Of a stretch of 27,896 nt of DNA, positions 8,810 to 17,199 are shown in pieces. The first letter of the stretch is position 1. Every line of letters starts with the position of its first letter. The notes beneath the pieces are model-generated. The model saw nothing but the letters and a program-made list of their open reading frames with translations. It was not told where the DNA came from and did no database searches. The stretch is from Ferruginibacter sp. (GTDB lineage: Bacteria > Bacteroidota > Bacteroidia > Chitinophagales > Chitinophagaceae): assembly GCA_025352435.1 (NCBI GenBank), contig JANXTN010000287.1:1-27896 (forward strand), in the 5' to 3' direction. A program made the translations under genes and the position numbers.

Positions 8810-8846
8810 AAAAACGGATGCTCTTTTTAAAGTTCATCCGTTTTTA
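8810..8846. terminator. Terminator after the large outer-membrane protein gene
   Basis: An 11-bp inverted repeat (8810-8820 with 8835-8845, AAAAACGGATG and its complement) around a 14-base loop. The T run lies at the end of the plus-strand arm, and the A run on the other arm gives Us on the minus strand, so it can act in both directions. It sits between the large plus-strand gene and the minus-strand remnant. Confidence 0.85.
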
Positions 8847-8859
8847 TTGTAGGAGATAT

Positions 8860-8990
8860 TTAGGGGCTGTAAGCCTTCAACATAAATTCAACTTCTGTAC
8901 CGGCTTGTTTGTAGTAGTGCTGCAGCAAATTGTAAAATTCTAAGAGGTCTACTCACGCGGCAGCTACTACTGTCCATCCGGCAGCCCTTC
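8860..8990 (-). pseudogene. Possible decayed gene fragment of unknown family
   Basis: On the minus strand one frame reads AAGWTVVAAA, then an in-frame TGA near 8953-8955, then VDLLEFYNLLQHYYKQAGTE and on to a TAA at 8860-8862, ending EFMLKAYSP. The amphipathic helix-like text and its continuation in the same frame across a single stop look like the C-terminus of a once-longer protein. No start codon or ribosome-binding site fits. I do not recognise the family. The alternative is chance coding resemblance in an intergenic region. Confidence 0.4.
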
Positions 8991-9047
8991 ATCCTAATAG
9001 CATTTTTCAGCTTTATAACTTTATAACTTAAGTTTTAAGTTTCGATT

Positions 9048-9635
9048 TCACAATTCTTTTATGAAAATATTTATTGTGTGGGGAGCACACTCGTATCCAC
9101 CAAAGTATGGATATAATTTATAACCTTCTGCTTTAAGAGTTATGCTGGTTCTTGGCAGCGAATCTGTCTTATTATTCAATACAAACAAATATGCTGTGGC
9201 AGTAACTTTAATGGAACATATATTTTCTTTATTAAGCGCAACGGTACCCAATTCTTTAAAATCATTAATACCATTATTATAAACGTATGCAAAAAGTCTC
9301 AGAGAATTGCTACTCCATCGCCATCCAAAACGTGCGCTATACAGGTGGTGCATGGCATTATTATCTGAGAAGCCATAAAGTTTATTTATATCATTCTGTC
9401 TGCCTGGGTCGGCCGTTGTATAAATAGCACTGCTGTCAAATTTCGCAATGAAGGTGAGTTCACTATAAGAAGTAGTTACATAATTATTATCATTACAAAA
9501 CTGTTTCCCTTCAGGTATTGTATATGTTGTAAAGCCACTTTTTTCTGTAGCATTTTTGGGTTGTTCAATTACCTGCGTTTTAGAACAGGAAAGCAATATG
9601 AGCGTTGCAAATATGAGTGATGTAATTCTCGACAC
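9048..9635 (-). CDS. Hypothetical lipoprotein
   Basis: A 195-residue protein of unrecognised family with a clear lipoprotein signal: a short Arg start, hydrophobic residues 7-15 and lipobox LLSC with Cys17. The only start that gives this signal is GTG at 9635, because the frame has no ATG before the lipobox and a stop lies a few codons upstream. The mature part is rich in Asn, Tyr and Thr, with predicted beta-strand character (for example SELTFIAKFDSSAIYTT and the SARFGWRWSSNSLRLFAY region). It contains Cys residues near CNDNN and YECAPH that could pair. It should be anchored in the periplasmic or outer membrane. It has no operon partner: the remnant lies downstream and about 190 bases without genes lie beyond its start. 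Confidence 0.7.
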   Translation of the reverse strand: MSRITSLIFATLILLSCSKTQVIEQPKNATEKSGFTTYTIPEGKQFCNDNNYVTTSYSELTFIAKFDSSAIYTTADPGRQNDINKLYGFSDNNAMHHLYSARFGWRWSSNSLRLFAYVYNNGINDFKELGTVALNKENICSIKVTATAYLFVLNNKTDSLPRTSITLKAEGYKLYPYFGGYECAPHTINIFIKEL

Positions 9636-9825
9636 AGTTATTGGGTTTAATCCTTATAACTGCATAAAAGGACTTTTTAGTATTTATGTGGAAATGTTTT
9701 TGATTTTTTGATAACTCCGACATAATCTGTTAGGAGAAAATAATAATTGTTGTAAAAGTATTGCTACATAATAGGAGAATTATTAAATGTAAATGCTATT
9801 CTGCAAAACAGAAATTCAAAATTTT

Positions 9826-10188
9826 TTATGCATGTAAAATTTTAAAAATAGCAGGAATAAAAATAATGAGCGCACAAACAACTGCAGTTAAAGCCGTCAA
9901 CAAAACAGCAGCAGCAGATACATCTTTTATAATTTTTATTACAGGATTTATTTCCTTGCAGGCAAGGTCTGCAAGGCTTTCAATAGCAGTATTTAAAAGC
10001 TCTGCCGTAAGTACCAGACAAATGTTAAGTACAATAATCAACCAAGATACTTGATTAAGTTTTAATAAAATCGCCATCACTAAGGCAATACATGCGCAAC
10101 AAATTTCAATTCTAAAATTTCTTTCATTTTTAAATGCCATACGCAGCCCATTGAGTGCATTCCGTACAGCAAGAAAAGTTTTATGCAT
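9826..10188 (-). CDS. dgkA: DgkA-family diacylglycerol/undecaprenol kinase
   Basis: A 120-residue membrane kinase, the normal length for DgkA. Near the N-terminus is the amphipathic segment NALNGLRMAFKNERNFRIE, whose Glu/Asn/Arg residues belong to the active site. The central motif ELLNTAIESLADL (about residues 63-75) is the family signature. Three transmembrane helices are visible. The family phosphorylates diacylglycerol or, in many bacteria, undecaprenol to recycle the lipid carrier. Which applies here cannot be decided. It begins 20 bases after the ABC permease stop and is the last gene of that operon. Confidence 0.88.
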   Translation of the reverse strand: MHKTFLAVRNALNGLRMAFKNERNFRIEICCACIALVMAILLKLNQVSWLIIVLNICLVLTAELLNTAIESLADLACKEINPVIKIIKDVSAAAVLLTALTAVVCALIIFIPAIFKILHA

Positions 10189-10208
10189 GTAGAATTATTT
10201 TGATTTTT

Positions 10209-11384
10209 TTATTTTAACACCATACTCTCTTTTGAAAATTGTTTGTAACTCACATAAGCTGCAAAAAACGCCAGCAATACAAGTGATACAACTACAGCAG
10301 TATATTGCCCCATATTGATTGTGCCTGCAATTATTTCTTTCGTAGCCAAAGCAATATTAAGTACAGGAACAAAAGCAGTCTGCCAGTTAAGTTCAACGCC
10401 GGGTAATGTCGCAATAAGTGCGGGTACAATAATTATAAAAGTCATTGGAGTTACAAGACTTTGTGCTTCTTTAAAAGTTTTTGCACGGATTACCAAAGCT
10501 GAAAGAAAGCCTGCAAAAAATATACTTAACGGGAATAACATTGCAAACAGCATGATTATAAACTTCGGCGTTATCATATCATTTAGAATATTTATAAACA
10601 CAGTTGGTATATCCGGAAGAAATTTTAGTGCTACAACCATTCCTAAAATGGTCATTAATGCGGCAGACAAACCAACCAATGCAATCGCAATAATTTTACC
10701 TACAAGTATTTGAAAACGGGAAGCCGGTGAGGTTAACAATGTTTCCATGGTACCTTTTTCTTTTTCTCCTGTTATCAATTCAATAGCTGGATACATGCAA
10801 CCCATAAAACAAAAGATAATAAATATGTAAGGCAAAAAACCACCTACCATTTTACCTATCTGTTCTTTTGGTGACGCAATATCTATTTTAGAAATAGTAA
10901 TGGGCAAAAAGGCTTCGTCAGATATATTTAACTGTTTTACTCTTTCTTTTAAAATTGCCACTTTTACAGAATCTATTTTTTCTGAAATTCTATTGTAAAG
11001 CATCATGTTGGTTGATTTGTAATACAGGTTTATTTTACCTGTTTTCATATCAGTAATTTTTTCAGAGAAATCAGCAGGAAATTCAATAACAGCATCAAGG
11101 CTATCATTCTTAATCGCCGTTGTTCCTTTAATAATATCAACATTTGACAGTACCTTGATTTTTGGATCTACGAAGGTTGATGAGAAACGAGTAGGTGTTC
11201 CCACCAAAGCAATTTTCAATTGTTTATCGCTTGCTTTATCCATTAAACTCTTTTGCAGTTTGGTAACTCCAAAAATCAGTAATGGAATTACAATGGATGG
11301 TAAAATAATCGCTGAAATAAGTGTTCGTTTATCTCTAAGTGTGACTTTTAATTCTTTTGCAAGTACAGTAAATATGGTATTCAT
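10209..11384 (-). CDS. ABC-2 type exporter permease (NatB-like)
   Basis: A 391-residue permease of the ABC-2/NatB type. An N-terminal transmembrane helix (about residues 22-42, SAIILPSIVIPLLIFG) is followed by a large extracytoplasmic domain to about residue 175. Then come five or so helices beginning with the FLPYIFIIFCFMGCMYPA segment. The stretch ITGEKEKGTMETLLTSPASR (about 207-226) is the cytoplasmic coupling motif of this family. It pairs with the ATPase gene 9 bases upstream. NatAB of Bacillus exports sodium ions, but homologues export other substrates, so the cargo is unknown. The DgkA gene follows at 20 bases. Confidence 0.88.
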   Translation of the reverse strand: MNTIFTVLAKELKVTLRDKRTLISAIILPSIVIPLLIFGVTKLQKSLMDKASDKQLKIALVGTPTRFSSTFVDPKIKVLSNVDIIKGTTAIKNDSLDAVIEFPADFSEKITDMKTGKINLYYKSTNMMLYNRISEKIDSVKVAILKERVKQLNISDEAFLPITISKIDIASPKEQIGKMVGGFLPYIFIIFCFMGCMYPAIELITGEKEKGTMETLLTSPASRFQILVGKIIAIALVGLSAALMTILGMVVALKFLPDIPTVFINILNDMITPKFIIMLFAMLFPLSIFFAGFLSALVIRAKTFKEAQSLVTPMTFIIIVPALIATLPGVELNWQTAFVPVLNIALATKEIIAGTINMGQYTAVVVSLVLLAFFAAYVSYKQFSKESMVLK

Positions 11385-11393
11385 AATATTTTT

Positions 11394-12179
11394 TTAATTG
11401 GCCACAGATAATTGGGGTGAATTGCTTTTTACAATTTTTATAAATGCCTCAGTTAAAGATTGGTTCTGATATGCCTGTTTAAAATTTTGCATGGAATCGT
11501 TGTATATTAAATTTCCTTTTGAAATAATGGCTAAATCATCGCACAACAATTCTACTTCGCTCATAATGTGTGATGAGAAAATAATGGTCTTGCCTTCAGC
11601 TTTGCATTGTTGTATCAATTCTATAATACTGTGAGCGGTAATGACATCAAGCCCCGAAGTGGGTTCGTCAAAAATTACAATTTGTGGGTCATGAATCATG
11701 CTGCGGGCAATAGACACTTTTTGTTTCATCCCCGTAGAAAGTTGTGCTATCCGTTTTTTGGAAAATTCATGGATATTTAATTTGGAAAAAAGCATATCCT
11801 TTCTTTGCTCAAAATTTGCTTTGTCCAATCCATGTAAATCGGCAAAATATTTAACTATTTCGCCCGGCGTAAGTTTATCATATAGATTTGTAGATCCGGT
11901 TAAAAAACCAATCTTTCTTCTCACTTTTTCAGGATTGTCCAGTACACTTTCGCCACCTACCAAAATGTTTCCCTGAGTGGGTTTTAAAATGGTGGAGATC
12001 ATTCTGAGCATAGTAGTTTTCCCCGCACCATTTGCACCAAGCAACGAAAAAACTTTTCCCGGCGTGCAGGTAAGCGAGACATTGTTAACTGCAAACATTG
12101 ATGCTTCCTGAGTTTGAAGTTCTTTTTTCTGCTGTTTGCTTAATACATATTGTTTTGAAACGTTTTGGACTTCGATCAT
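11394..12179 (-). CDS. ABC transporter ATPase (NatA-like)
   Basis: A 261-residue nucleotide-binding subunit. Walker A is GANGAGKTT (48-56), the signature LSTGM is at 147-151, Walker B is IVIFDEP (167-173) followed by TSGLD, and the switch His204 is in FSSHIMSE. All catalytic motifs are intact. It drives the permease encoded 9 bases downstream, and the DgkA gene ends the operon. The ATG at 12179 gives the standard IEVQNVSKQYVL opening. Upstream is a 137-base gap with no clear promoter box, where the operon must start. Confidence 0.92.
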   Translation of the reverse strand: MIEVQNVSKQYVLSKQQKKELQTQEASMFAVNNVSLTCTPGKVFSLLGANGAGKTTMLRMISTILKPTQGNILVGGESVLDNPEKVRRKIGFLTGSTNLYDKLTPGEIVKYFADLHGLDKANFEQRKDMLFSKLNIHEFSKKRIAQLSTGMKQKVSIARSMIHDPQIVIFDEPTSGLDVITAHSIIELIQQCKAEGKTIIFSSHIMSEVELLCDDLAIISKGNLIYNDSMQNFKQAYQNQSLTEAFIKIVKSNSPQLSVAN

Positions 12180-12316
12180 AATTGCAGTTTTTAAACAAAT
12201 AAAAAGTTTAATGCATGCAATATAATTTCCTTTTTAATAAATGGAAAACTTAAGAGAGGAAGTTTTATAAGCGGTTGTATAAATGGAGAAAAGGGAGAAT
12301 GATCGTGGTGATTAAT

Positions 12317-13513
12317 TTAAATTGAGACTGCAAAATGATTGTTCAAAACATTTACAATTTGATTACAGGCGATTTGAATTTCTTCTTCGGAAATATTTAA
12401 TGGTGGACAAATTCTAAAAGCGTGTGCACAAAACAAGAACCAATCTGTAAAAACACCGTTATCAATTAGTATATCAATTATTTTTTTATTGGTTTCAAAA
12501 CTATCAAATTCTACAGCCATCATTAAACCTGCACTGCTAATATTTTTTATGGAAGGGTGTTGCAAAAAAGAGCGAAAGAGTTTTTCCTTCTCAAAAACGT
12601 TTGCATATAATTTTTCCTCAGTCAATACTTTGAAAGCAGCAAGCCCGGCAGCACAACTTACCGGATGCCCACCAAAAGTATTTATATGCCCAAGTACAGG
12701 GTTGTGGGTAAATGAATCAACAATTTTTTTATCTGATACAAATGCACCCAAAGGCATGCCGCCGCCGAGTGCTTTACCAAGTAATAAAATATCGGGTACC
12801 ACATCGAATTGTTCAAAAGCCCATAGCGTTCCGTTACGGCCAAACCCACATTGTATTTCATCTAAAATGAGTAAAGTACCTGTACAATTACAACGTTCCC
12901 TTAATGATTGTAACCATCCATGCTGAGGTTTTAAAACACCGGCTTCTGCCTGTATGGTTTCTGTTATTACGCATGCCGTGCGCTCGGTAATGTTTGTTAA
13001 ATCATCAAAATTATTATACCGCAACTGCAAAACATCAGGTAACAAGGGTCTGAATGCCTGTTGCCAATATTCACTGCCCATCACGCTTAAAGCACCCTGC
13101 GTACTTCCGTGATAAGAATTTTTAAAAGAAATTATTTGTGATCTGTTTGTAAATCGTTTGGCAAGTTTCATGGCACCTTCAGTAGCTTCACTCCCACTAA
13201 CCGTATAAAAAACACTGTTTAATGATGATGGTAAGTGTTTAGTAAGTAAGCTGGCATATTCCACCTGTGGATTTTCTACAAACTCGCCATACACCATTAT
13301 GTGTAGGTATTTATCAGTCTGTTCTTTAATGGCTTCAATTACTTTGGGATGGCGGTGACCAATATTACAAACACTTATTCCTGCAATTAAGTCAATATAT
13401 TCTTTGCCTGCTTCATCCCACATTTTAGATCCTTCCGCCTTCACTATATTTAAGCAAAGTGGAGCAGCAGAAGTTTGTCCGACATGATTTAAAAAAAGTT
13501 GGCGGTTGGTCAT
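12317..13513 (-). CDS. Class III (acetylornithine-type) PLP aminotransferase
   Basis: A 398-residue fold-type I, class III aminotransferase. Features in order are the VSGSEATEGAMKLAKR phosphate-binding region (105-120), LILDEIQCGFGR with Asp218 contacting the PLP ring nitrogen, and the PLP lysine Lys247 in LLLGKALGGGMPLG. HINTFGGHPVSCAA follows. Length and motifs fit acetylornithine/ornithine/4-aminobutyrate aminotransferases, but no arginine or GABA genes are adjacent, so I leave the substrate open. The ATG at 13513 is the natural start. A TAAATTTG box ends only 4 bases before it, which suggests a very short or absent leader. Confidence 0.88.
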   Translation of the reverse strand: MTNRQLFLNHVGQTSAAPLCLNIVKAEGSKMWDEAGKEYIDLIAGISVCNIGHRHPKVIEAIKEQTDKYLHIMVYGEFVENPQVEYASLLTKHLPSSLNSVFYTVSGSEATEGAMKLAKRFTNRSQIISFKNSYHGSTQGALSVMGSEYWQQAFRPLLPDVLQLRYNNFDDLTNITERTACVITETIQAEAGVLKPQHGWLQSLRERCNCTGTLLILDEIQCGFGRNGTLWAFEQFDVVPDILLLGKALGGGMPLGAFVSDKKIVDSFTHNPVLGHINTFGGHPVSCAAGLAAFKVLTEEKLYANVFEKEKLFRSFLQHPSIKNISSAGLMMAVEFDSFETNKKIIDILIDNGVFTDWFLFCAHAFRICPPLNISEEEIQIACNQIVNVLNNHFAVSI

Positions 13514-13517
13514 GTTG

Positions 13518-13525
13518 CAAATTTA
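13518..13525 (-). promoter_or_regulatory. Candidate -7 box before the aminotransferase gene
   Basis: On the minus strand TAAATTTG matches the Bacteroidota -7 consensus TAnnTTTG exactly and ends 4 bases before the ATG. That predicts a transcript beginning at or almost at the start codon. No TTG is found at the usual -33 distance, so support rests on the -7 box alone. Confidence 0.35.
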
Positions 13526-13686
13526 CATTTGAAACTGTGCATACAGTTGAATTAATTTATTACATAAGAAAAGATGCTGGGAAAAAATTTTTAGTATAGT
13601 TGATTCAAACATTGAAAAAATGTAGAATTACTTATCCTTCTAAAACATAAAATGATTTGATTATTTTTACCTTATAAATTTATTGT

Positions 13687-14232
13687 ATGGCATTAATACT
13701 TCCCGTAAAAGGTAAAGCCCCTGTAATAGGTGAAAATTGTTTTATAGCACAGAACGCTACAATTGTAGGTGATGTAAAAATGGGAGATGATTGCAGTATA
13801 TGGTTTAATGCAGTTGTGCGTGGCGATGTAAACAGTATTGAATTAGGCAATAAGGTTAATGTGCAGGATGGTGCAGTAATACATTGCACTTATGAGAAAA
13901 CAAAAACCATCATTGGCAACAGCGTAAGCATTGGCCACAACGCAATTGTGCATGGCTGTATACTTGAAGATAATGTGCTCGTGGGGATGGGTGCTATTGT
14001 GATGGATAATGTGAGAGTAGGAAGTAACAGTATTATTGCAGCCGGTGCAGTGGTTTTAGAAAATACGATTATTGAAAAGGGCTGCATATTTGCAGGTGTT
14101 CCTGCAAAAAAAGTGAAGATGGTAAGTGAGGCTATGATCAGCGGAGAAATAAACAGAATTGCTGATAACTATCTAATGTATAGCAGTTGGTTTAAGCCAA
14201 ATGATGAAAATCAAACTCCTACAGAGTTATAA
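13687..14232 (+). CDS. Gamma-class carbonic anhydrase-like hexapeptide-repeat protein
   Basis: A 181-residue left-handed beta-helix protein with hexapeptide repeats over about residues 14-135. The residues of gamma carbonic anhydrases are in place: Arg45 and Asp47 in VVRGDVNS, and zinc-ligand positions His66 (VIHCT), His84 and His89 (IGHNAIVHGC). Proteins of this YrdA/PaaY/CaiE type may be carbonic anhydrases, acyl-CoA-related enzymes or scaffolds, and no activity can be assigned. A C-terminal helix follows the beta-helix, as usual. It is cytoplasmic. It is transcribed divergently from the aminotransferase gene and precedes a small lipoprotein gene by 75 bases. Confidence 0.9.
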   Translation: MALILPVKGKAPVIGENCFIAQNATIVGDVKMGDDCSIWFNAVVRGDVNSIELGNKVNVQDGAVIHCTYEKTKTIIGNSVSIGHNAIVHGCILEDNVLVGMGAIVMDNVRVGSNSIIAAGAVVLENTIIEKGCIFAGVPAKKVKMVSEAMISGEINRIADNYLMYSSWFKPNDENQTPTEL

Positions 14233-14307
14233 AAACTTAATAACATATTAGAATTTTATCAAGGATTACAAACTTACACATTGACGTTTTTCGATTATAT
14301 TTACTCT

Positions 14308-14475
14308 ATGAAAAAAATCGTACTTTTTTTATTAACTATAGCTTTTTTGTGCAGTTGTGCGGTATTCAAAAAGAAAGAAAAATATGGTTGCCCGAATGAT
14401 GCAAGAGGTAAAAGCCAGGATGAAATAAGGGACAGAAGTACTAAAACAAAATATAAAGGAGGGAAGAAATTTTAA
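14308..14475 (+). CDS. Small 55-residue lipoprotein
   Basis: A short protein with a convincing lipoprotein signal: MKK, hydrophobic residues 4-14, and lipobox LCSC with Cys17. The mature part is only about 39 residues. It is highly charged (KKKEKYG, then DARGKSQDEIRDRST) and ends KYKGGKKF, with one further Cys in GCPND. The ATG at 14308 is chosen over an upstream TTG at 14281 because it places the Lys pair right before the hydrophobic core. I recall similar short GCP-containing lipoproteins in Bacteroidota, but no function is known to me. It converges with gldN across a hairpin terminator. Confidence 0.7.
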   Translation: MKKIVLFLLTIAFLCSCAVFKKKEKYGCPNDARGKSQDEIRDRSTKTKYKGGKKF

Positions 14476-14508
14476 ATTTGAAACCCTGGATTCTCTTAAA
14501 AGATTTTA

Positions 14509-14550
14509 CAAGACAAAAGCCCTCCGAATTTTCGAAGGGCTTTTGTCTTG
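14509..14550. terminator. Bidirectional hairpin terminator between the small lipoprotein gene and gldN
   Basis: A 14-bp perfect outer stem (14509-14522 with 14537-14550, CAAGACAAAAGCCC and its complement) plus a partly paired inner part. It sits between two convergent genes. The A/T runs are inside the arms rather than a separate U tract, but the position and stem strength support termination from both sides. Confidence 0.8.
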
Positions 14551-14571
14551 TGTCTTAAGTCTCAGATCTAT

Positions 14572-15600
14572 TTAATAACTCCAGAGATCCTGCTCATAAT
14601 TAAATATTTTTTCTTTAATATTTTCACCTTCGAGCAATTGAAGAATGCCATTCTCACTAAGTCCTTTGTAATTTTTTATAAATTGATCGTAAGGATTATC
14701 TATGGTACTTTTTATAATGCGACCGTAAAACATTCTGCTTTCAAACAATTCTTCCCAACTCATACGGGCACCAAAATTCTTTCCGTTATATACTTCATAT
14801 TTCGAAAAAGTTTCTCTCATATCAGGATAGTATACCCAAAACAATTCCGTTTCACCAAGATTAACACCCATTGTAGTTACAATGTTTTTTACCGGAGCAA
14901 TTCCTAGTATTCTAAAAAATAAACGTGAACTTTCCTTATCAAATATAACCTCTTCTTTCAGGCGAAATTTGTAGATAGAATCAAGGTTAATTTCATTTCT
15001 CATTTTTTTAGAACCTGTCAGCGTGCCCAAAGAATCATAAATAGGAACATCTACTTCATCACCACCAATAATTTTTGCCACTTCTCCTTTTGTCATAGGT
15101 GTAGTAAAACGATCATCAATACTATTGAAAACGGTTACTGCACTATCTTGTATAGCCTGCAATAAGATAGAGATAAACCGTTGGTTGCCGTTATCTTCAT
15201 CAGCAGAATATTTAAATGGCAAATTAATTTTTTCTCTTGTATCAATTTCACGCCAGATTTTGTGACGATAAACTGCATCATCTGCCCTTAAGTTTTCATA
15301 AGCCAGCGGTATTCTTGCCTTTATCATATCATCATCTACTGCGCCGTCTCTTCTTAAAGATTTGGCTATTCGTTTAATAGGCAAACTGTCACTTACAGGT
15401 GCAACAACCACGGCACTATCTGTAGAAGCCTTTGCTGACTGAATATTCGCAGCGGTTTTGTTCTTTGTTGTTCTTCTGGTAGAAGAACGTTTTGCGGGCG
15501 CTTTTGTAGTTTTTTTCTTTTGGGCAAATGAAGTATTTGAAATACCTCCGATTACAAAAAGAAGAAAAAGATACTTGAAAAATTGTTTATTCATTTCCAT
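14572..15600 (-). CDS. gldN: T9SS/gliding protein GldN (PorN)
   Basis: A 342-residue periplasmic component of the type IX secretion system. In known systems GldN/PorN binds GldK/PorK to form the ring under the outer membrane and contacts GldM/PorM. Residues 1-26 are a signal peptide (SFAQ end), with an alternative in-frame ATG at 15594. The mature start is unusually basic (residues 28-48, ten Lys/Arg with Thr, Ala and Ser). The conserved core begins near residue 90 (DDDMIKARIPLAYENLR) and continues through KIWREIDTREKINLPF. The region LFFRILGIAPVKNI and the segment after it (YYPDMRE, SWEELFESRMFYGRI) are typical. It is the last gene of gldKLMN, 5 bases after gldM, and its transcript ends at the 14509-14550 hairpin. 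Confidence 0.93.
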   Translation of the reverse strand: MEMNKQFFKYLFLLFVIGGISNTSFAQKKKTTKAPAKRSSTRRTTKNKTAANIQSAKASTDSAVVVAPVSDSLPIKRIAKSLRRDGAVDDDMIKARIPLAYENLRADDAVYRHKIWREIDTREKINLPFKYSADEDNGNQRFISILLQAIQDSAVTVFNSIDDRFTTPMTKGEVAKIIGGDEVDVPIYDSLGTLTGSKKMRNEINLDSIYKFRLKEEVIFDKESSRLFFRILGIAPVKNIVTTMGVNLGETELFWVYYPDMRETFSKYEVYNGKNFGARMSWEELFESRMFYGRIIKSTIDNPYDQFIKNYKGLSENGILQLLEGENIKEKIFNYEQDLWSY

Positions 15601-15605
15601 CTGTT

Positions 15606-17135
15606 TTAATATAATGATATTGATCTACCTTCTACACTTCTTGTCCCATCAGGGCCAGAAACTTTTACATTATCGAAAGTAACCACGCTTCCCGGACCAC
15701 ATCTTGAAAGAAAAGAGCTTAATCCTCCAAGGCTGCCGCTATTGAGAGCTGCTTGCTGCACATTAGGAAAACCGGCACCTGAGAAATATACCGTTGCGCT
15801 AACGACATTGTATTTTAAGTCAAAATCAAAGTTTTCCAATTCTGCTCTTGCAAACTGCTGGTTTTTAAATTCCACCGCAGGTACACGTGGACGACCTGAA
15901 CCTACTTTAAATACAGGGTCAGGAATTTTCTTCACTCTAAATGTAAACTGACTGGATTTGCCGTCTGCATTTACAGTTATGGAGGCAGGACCAATTGCAC
16001 TAACTCTAACTTTTCTGTTAGAACCTGTACCTGAGATAGAACCGCCACTCATTGAAACATTTGTTTTATCCCATCCTGTTGGCGAACCGATAGTAATAGG
16101 GTTGTCTACACCTATGTAAAAAACGTTCATTTTATCTAGCATCACTGCTGCACCACCCGGTGTACCTACTGTGTATTCCACATTTTTGGTTTCAGTTTTA
16201 TCATTACCATCCTGATCTTTGTAACGGATAGTTACAGGAACGGTATGTGCACCGCCCCCAGAGGCCTGAAATTTATATTTACCCTGACCATCAACAACTG
16301 GTACGCCAGAACCATTGATAGATATTTGAGGAGCTGCAGCAGAACTGTAGGCACCAATACCTGCAGTCACTTCAATTTCCTGACCCGGCATTACATAATT
16401 GGCACTTTGTCCAATTAATACGCCTGTCTTATCAAACTTAACTTTTACTTCACCCACTTTGGAATGGCAAAATGTTACTACCTGGTTTTCAGAATTTTTG
16501 ACATTGTTCTGAAACTTGCTTAATAAAGTTAACCCTGCTACAGTTGGTGTCATATGGAAATACGCGTCAGTAAATGATTTTTGTTTTCCATCCTGACCGG
16601 TTGCCGGTGCACCATCAACTGATAATGTTGAAGCAAACTGTGTTCTGATTTCAGGATCTATTGCAAGCATCGCTGTTTTGTAATCCTTCAGTTTTTGTTC
16701 AAGTTGAGGACCTAAATTTTTACCGCCGGGACCGTTTCCAAATAAACGGGTAGCAGCCTCCAGATCATCTTCTTTAAATTGTTCAACCTGTTTTCCATCT
16801 ACGTCCACCATTTTTGATCCTGCCTCAGTTTTCAATTGTGTTTTTATTCCATCTATGAATGAATACAGATCTCCGGATAACTTTTTTGCAACCTCTGCAT
16901 GTGCATTCCATATTTTAGCCTTTTCAGCAGTTACAGGATCTGCAACTTTTGCTTCGAGTGATTTATATAGAGTTTCATTTGCAGATGATAGATTGCTGTT
17001 AGAGGTTGTTAAACTTTTATCAACTACTTTAAATGCGTTTAGAATCTCGGATGAAACATTGAGTGCAAGAAGCGCTGTCAGCACTAAATACATTATGTTG
17101 ATCATCTTTTGCCTGGGCTCTTTCGGTAAAGCCAT
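15606..17135 (-). CDS. gldM: T9SS/gliding motor protein GldM (PorM)
   Basis: A 509-residue inner-membrane motor subunit. The family pattern is clear: a short cytoplasmic start MALPKEPRQKMINIMYLVL, one transmembrane helix (about 11-32) with the NIMYLVLTALLALN segment, and then a long periplasmic part. Residues 35-220 are helical. From about 225 come successive beta-rich domains, for example VGEVKVKFDKTGVLIGQ and VPVTIRYKDQDG, ending in a C-terminal domain with SGPDGTRSVEGRSISLY. In studied systems GldL and GldM convert the proton-motive force into rotation, and GldM reaches the GldK/GldN ring. It is separated from gldL by 64 bases and from gldN by 5. Confidence 0.95.
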   Translation of the reverse strand: MALPKEPRQKMINIMYLVLTALLALNVSSEILNAFKVVDKSLTTSNSNLSSANETLYKSLEAKVADPVTAEKAKIWNAHAEVAKKLSGDLYSFIDGIKTQLKTEAGSKMVDVDGKQVEQFKEDDLEAATRLFGNGPGGKNLGPQLEQKLKDYKTAMLAIDPEIRTQFASTLSVDGAPATGQDGKQKSFTDAYFHMTPTVAGLTLLSKFQNNVKNSENQVVTFCHSKVGEVKVKFDKTGVLIGQSANYVMPGQEIEVTAGIGAYSSAAAPQISINGSGVPVVDGQGKYKFQASGGGAHTVPVTIRYKDQDGNDKTETKNVEYTVGTPGGAAVMLDKMNVFYIGVDNPITIGSPTGWDKTNVSMSGGSISGTGSNRKVRVSAIGPASITVNADGKSSQFTFRVKKIPDPVFKVGSGRPRVPAVEFKNQQFARAELENFDFDLKYNVVSATVYFSGAGFPNVQQAALNSGSLGGLSSFLSRCGPGSVVTFDNVKVSGPDGTRSVEGRSISLY

Positions 17136-17199
17136 AACTTATATTATTAATTATTTTTTAGAATGTTGTTTCGGTAATGTGAGCTTATGTTAACCATCA

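Noticed and set aside
9006..9040. Short AT repeats (TTTATAAC twice, AACTTAAGTT)
   Set aside because: They are low-complexity and short, likely chance in AT-rich DNA.
9728..9786. Repeated TAGGAGAA at about 9731 and 9772
   Set aside because: Two copies of an 8-mer without symmetry or a nearby plus-strand gene; too weak to call.
10315..10713. 132-codon open frame antisense to the ABC permease
   Set aside because: It is the mirror of a hydrophobic gene on the other strand and has no independent support.
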